A DNA stretch of 53,114 nucleotides from Halomonas sp. UBA3074 (lineage in GTDB: Bacteria > Pseudomonadota > Gammaproteobacteria > Pseudomonadales > Halomonadaceae). The stretch lies in the NCBI RefSeq assembly GCF_002366715.1, contig NZ_DFBS01000039.1, forward strand, positions 40,106 to 93,219, read 5' to 3'. Below, piece after piece: positions 50,215 to 53,114 of the stretch. The notes below the pieces were generated by a model that had not been told where the DNA came from, did not search any database, and saw only the letters and a program-made list of their open reading frames with translations. Both the position numbers and the translations under genes were made by a program. The stretch's first letter is position 1. Every line of letters begins with the position of its first letter.

Positions 50215-52547
50215 GTAAGCGAGACACGGCTTCCAAGAATGACTCCATGAACCTTGACCTGTTCGCCGATGACGCGCCGCCCGCTGCACCTGATTCAACC
50301 ACATCGGCAGCGGCACCGACAGAATCAGCCGCCAGTGCTACCCAGCCGCACCCCGCGTTAAGCGACACCGTCGCGCTATTCCTACTCTGTGAACGCTGGG
50401 TCTCCCGTGGCTGGCTGCGGGATCTAGATCTAGCCCTGGTGCGCTTTCTCGACCGTGAAACTCAAAACGCCCCGCCGCTACTGTTGCTAGGCGCAGCGTT
50501 GGCCAGCCACCAACTTGGCCGTGGCCATGTGTGCCTGGATGTAGCCGCGACGCTGGAAGCCCCGGATTTTGCGCTTTCGCTGCCGCCGGAAGGCGACGAC
50601 CTAAACGACCCGCCGCCGCTACCCAGCCATGTGCTAGCCACGCTAACGCTGCCCGAGTGGCAGGCCGCGCTCAACCACCCCGCGCTGATCAGCGATGGCC
50701 CCGGCAATACGCCGCTGGTGGTAAGCCACAGCGGCAACACCAGCAAACTCTACCTACGCCGCTACTGGCAGTTCGAACAAACCCTGCACCAGGAAATAGC
50801 CAACCGCCTTTCGGGCGAAGAAGGTTTTTGTAGGAGCCCAATTCATTGGGCGATAGATTCAGGCACTGAGCCAGATACCTTTCGGAACCATCCCGATATT
50901 CTCGCAAACGCCCTAAACATCCTCTTCCCACCCACCAACACCCTAGATTGGCAAAAAGCCGCCTGCGCCCTCGCCGCCCGCAGCCCCTTCGCCATCATCA
51001 CCGGCGGCCCCGGCACCGGCAAAACCACCACCGTGGTACGCCTGCTGGCCCTGCTGCAAACCCTGCAACTGGCCCAGCCCAACGCCCACCCGCTGCGCAT
51101 GCGCCTAGCCGCCCCCACCGGCAAAGCCGCCGCACGGCTGAATGAATCCATCGCCGGGCAGGTGAATGAGCTACCCATTAGCGGGTTGGAATCTTTATTG
51201 GATGAGCACTCAGCTGCTTCCTCATCGAACGCAATCGACATTCCGACGGAAGTGACCACGATCCACAGGCTACTTGGCGCCCGCGCCGACACCCGTCACT
51301 TCCGCCATAACGCCGCCAACCCGCTGGCGCTGGATGTGTTGGTGGTGGATGAAGCCTCGATGGTGGATATCGAAATGATGACGGCGCTGCTCAGCGCCCT
51401 GCCCGCCAGCGCCAAGCTGGTGCTGCTGGGGGATAAAGACCAGTTAGCATCCGTGGAAGCAGGCGCCGTGCTGGGCGACCTGTGCCGCCGCGCCGACGCC
51501 GCCCACTACACACCCGCCACGGCGCAGTGGCTGGCCGAACTCACCGACCACCCGATGCCAGAGGCATTAACCGACCCGGACGGCCAGCCGCTAGACCAAG
51601 CCATTACCATGCTGCGGGTAAGCCACCGCTTTACTGAAACAAGCGGCATCGGCCAGCTCGCCCAGGCAATTAACCAGCCGCTAAGTGAGGCATTGCGGGA
51701 ACGGGATAAACACCAAGCAGTGCATAGCGTACTGAATAACGGCTACGCCGACCTGCACCACTTGGTATTAAAGCCAGACGCACAAAACGAAGACAGCTCC
51801 CTAGAGCGCTTGGTGATCACCGGCAGCCTGGAACGTTTTCCCAACGCAGGCGAAGGCCGCACCAATTTCAAGGGCGAGCCAATGGCACCGCCCACCGGCT
51901 ACCAGCACTATCTGAATATCCTAGCGAGTGAACGGCCTGATACATCGCTTGCGTTTGAAGAAAACGGTGACGCATACGATGCTTGGGCGAAACAAGTACT
52001 CAACGCCTACAGCCGCTTTCAGCTGCTGTGCGCACTACGCAAAGGCCCGTGGGGGGTAGAAGGCTTAAACCTGCGCATCGCCAAAACATTGCGCCGTGAA
52101 AAGCTGCTGTTCGGCAACGACCACACGCTAGAGAAAGGCTGGTTCGAAGGCCGCCCGGTACTGGTGACCCAAAACGACTACGGCCTGAAACTGATGAACG
52201 GCGATATAGGTATCACCCTCGCCGTACCTGATCCACGCACTCCAGGCAGGACACTTCTACGCGTTGCCTTTCCGACCAGTGACTCGGACAACCCGATTCA
52301 CTGGGTGCTGCCCTCCCGCCTGCACGCGGTAGAAACCGTGTTCGCGATGACGGTCCACAAATCCCAAGGCTCGGAGTTCTTGCACACCGCCCTACTGCTA
52401 CCGCCCACCCTAAACCCCATTCTGACCCGCGAGCTGGTGTACACCGGCATCACCCGCGCCCGCGAATGGCTCACGGTGGTGGAAGCCAAACGCGGGGTGT
52501 TGAATGAGGCAGTGGTGAGGGAGGTTATGAGAGTTAGCGGGCTGTAA
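50211..52547 (+). CDS. recD: Exodeoxyribonuclease V alpha subunit
   Basis: A 778-residue 5'-3' helicase subunit of RecBCD, longer than E. coli RecD (608). Walker A GGPGTGKTTT starts at residue 265; VLVVDEASMVDIEMM is Walker B, followed by LLGDKDQLASVEAGAVLGDL; the C-terminal MTVHKSQGSEFLHTALLLP and YTGITRAREWL complete the fold. The extra length is in an Ala/Pro/Ser-rich N-terminus (residues 20-50) and in low-conservation segments. A REP-like palindrome is embedded in frame at about residues 206-214. Translation is coupled to recB by a 4-bp overlap. Confidence 0.95.
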   Translation: MSKRDTASKNDSMNLDLFADDAPPAAPDSTTSAAAPTESAASATQPHPALSDTVALFLLCERWVSRGWLRDLDLALVRFLDRETQNAPPLLLLGAALASHQLGRGHVCLDVAATLEAPDFALSLPPEGDDLNDPPPLPSHVLATLTLPEWQAALNHPALISDGPGNTPLVVSHSGNTSKLYLRRYWQFEQTLHQEIANRLSGEEGFCRSPIHWAIDSGTEPDTFRNHPDILANALNILFPPTNTLDWQKAACALAARSPFAIITGGPGTGKTTTVVRLLALLQTLQLAQPNAHPLRMRLAAPTGKAAARLNESIAGQVNELPISGLESLLDEHSAASSSNAIDIPTEVTTIHRLLGARADTRHFRHNAANPLALDVLVVDEASMVDIEMMTALLSALPASAKLVLLGDKDQLASVEAGAVLGDLCRRADAAHYTPATAQWLAELTDHPMPEALTDPDGQPLDQAITMLRVSHRFTETSGIGQLAQAINQPLSEALRERDKHQAVHSVLNNGYADLHHLVLKPDAQNEDSSLERLVITGSLERFPNAGEGRTNFKGEPMAPPTGYQHYLNILASERPDTSLAFEENGDAYDAWAKQVLNAYSRFQLLCALRKGPWGVEGLNLRIAKTLRREKLLFGNDHTLEKGWFEGRPVLVTQNDYGLKLMNGDIGITLAVPDPRTPGRTLLRVAFPTSDSDNPIHWVLPSRLHAVETVFAMTVHKSQGSEFLHTALLLPPTLNPILTRELVYTGITRAREWLTVVEAKRGVLNEAVVREVMRVSGL
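50830..50853 (+). repeat. REP-like element inside recD
   Basis: GTAGGAGCCCAATTCATTGG, then GCGA, fits the Pseudomonas/Halomonas-type REP form: a conserved GTAGGAG head, then a short palindrome (GCCCAAT at 50836-50842, ATTGGGC at 50845-50851) and a trailing GA. It is preceded by TTTTT. It lies in frame in recD, adding residues such as CRSPIHWAIDS in a variable linker ahead of the ATPase domain. Confidence 0.6.
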
Positions 52548-52636
52548 GTAAAACCTATGTCGCTGATTCTGGCGAAGTTGGCTTTGGATAAACATAGGCC
52601 TTCTAAACGAATCCATATAATGCTTTACATAGCCGA

Positions 52637-52668
52637 CAGTAAAAAGAAACAACACTAACTTTTTACTG
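52637..52668. terminator. A+T-rich inverted repeat downstream of recD
   Basis: CAGTAAAAAG (52637-52646) and its complement (52659-52668) flank a 12-base loop, between the convergent recD and DUF262-like genes. The stem itself supplies T-rich ends on both strands, so it may be a weak bidirectional terminator. Confidence 0.5.
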
Positions 52669-52692
52669 CCATACAGAACAATAAAAATTAAT

Positions 52693-53114
52693 TTATTCCG
52701 TAACTGTGGGCTCCTCCTCATAATCGTTTTGGATATCTGGCTGAGACCTCCTATCAACCTCTTGTTTAATTAGCCTTTTTTTAAGCTCTTTATTTACCAA
52801 CTTTGCTCGATTTTCGAAAAAAGCATCATAGTCGTCTTCCCATATACCAAAATCATTCAAGTCGTTAATGAGATGTGACTTCATTGACAACTCTAGCTCA
52901 GGGTTATCTTTTTTGAATTTGCTCATATACTTTGAAGGTGGCTTAGAACCTATTTCGCGCTTATTTAAAAAGTCATCCACTATAGTAATATTAAGTATAT
53001 GATTAATATAAAACTCTTCTTCTCCTTTTCTTTTGAGATACGACTTGGGAAAAAAATGATGGTAATTTTTACTATTGGCTTGCTTTAACCAGCTTGGCCG
53101 CAGAAACTGAGTGC
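52693..53114 (-). CDS. C-terminal part of a DUF262/HNH (GmrSD-like) defence protein, cut by the window edge
   Basis: The reverse-strand frame ending at 52693 has no stop codon up to the right edge, so at least 140 codons belong to a larger gene; a GTG at 52980 is only an internal valine. The visible part reads HHFFPKSYLKRKGEEEFYIN, then an LN-rich stretch, FLNKREIGSKPPSKYMSKF and SMKSHLINDLNDFGIWEDDY, then FFENRAKLVNKELKKRLI. This is the C-terminal HNH-type (HHxFPK) region of DUF262-containing proteins such as GmrSD-type type IV restriction enzymes and SspE-like nucleases. Base composition is very A+T-rich (12 G/C among 52981-53040) with AAA, ATA and AGA codons, unlike recD, which suggests recent transfer. 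Confidence 0.72.
   Translation of the reverse strand, partial: TQFLRPSWLKQANSKNYHHFFPKSYLKRKGEEEFYINHILNITIVDDFLNKREIGSKPPSKYMSKFKKDNPELELSMKSHLINDLNDFGIWEDDYDAFFENRAKLVNKELKKRLIKQEVDRRSQPDIQNDYEEEPTVTE

Noticed and set aside
52410..52757. 115-codon reverse frame over the recD end
   Set aside because: It overlaps the conserved recD C-terminus and the DUF262-like gene in another frame and looks random.
52980..52980. GTG at 52980 as the start of a 95-residue gene
   Set aside because: The frame continues open to the window edge with clear homologous-looking sequence upstream, so this is an internal valine codon.
1..53114. CRISPR array or prophage
   Set aside because: Tandem repeats seen are short and contiguous, without spacers; no cas, capsid, tail or integrase genes were found.

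Overview
The window looks like a chromosomal segment of a moderately halophilic gammaproteobacterium, most likely Halomonas or a close relative. This is inferred from the gene families (HiPIP, PrkA-YeaH-SpoVR, gamma-butyrobetaine dioxygenase, betaine-type binding protein, AstE, RecBCD) and from a G+C-rich composition; no database search was possible. Most of it is ordinary core chromosome, densely packed and with clear Shine-Dalgarno sites. It opens with the 3' end of a tRNA-Leu. There are no rRNA genes, CRISPR arrays, transposases or phage genes.

Layout. 0-7 kb: a membrane-anchored NUC1-type nuclease, a stand-alone Lrp/AsnC ligand-binding domain, a Tat-exported HiPIP, and the prkA-yeaH-spoVR stress operon. 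7-14 kb: threonine aldolase, 2,4-dienoyl-CoA reductase, a DMT exporter, a GNAT-nitrilase fusion, an alkyltransferase-like DNA repair protein and an azoreductase. 14-18 kb: a carnitine/betaine module (LysR regulator, gamma-butyrobetaine dioxygenase, orphan binding protein). 18-26 kb: a TVP38 membrane protein convergent with an unusual phosphoesterase-glycosyltransferase fusion, YjbQ, lipocalin Blc, a LysR / tartrate-malate dehydrogenase pair, an SMP-30 lactonase, WrbA and hemerythrin. 27-31 kb: AstE followed by a complete polar amino-acid ABC transporter, suggesting arginine/ornithine uptake and catabolism. 31-40 kb: TraX-like protein, diguanylate cyclase, purEK, small regulators, metallothionein, chromate transporter and ilvD.

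40-53 kb is the most interesting part. recC, recB and recD are present but not contiguous. An antiparallel pncB follows recC. A MNT nucleotidyltransferase / HEPN RNase (MntA-HepT type) pair is joined to recB and recD by successive 4-bp ATGA overlaps, so the toxin-antitoxin pair leads the recBD operon. An orphan Xre/MbcA/ParS-type antitoxin is divergent from recC. Beyond recD, composition falls sharply to A+T-rich, and the reverse strand carries the C-terminus of a DUF262/HNH (GmrSD-like) protein that runs off the right edge. The RecBCD locus thus sits among three toxin-antitoxin or defence-type genes, and recD contains a REP-like palindrome in frame.

Smaller curiosities are short tandem duplications in several intergenic spacers, a widespread type of dispersed inverted repeat at 13.4 kb, and a near-sigma54 element upstream of prkA with a spacer one base too short.
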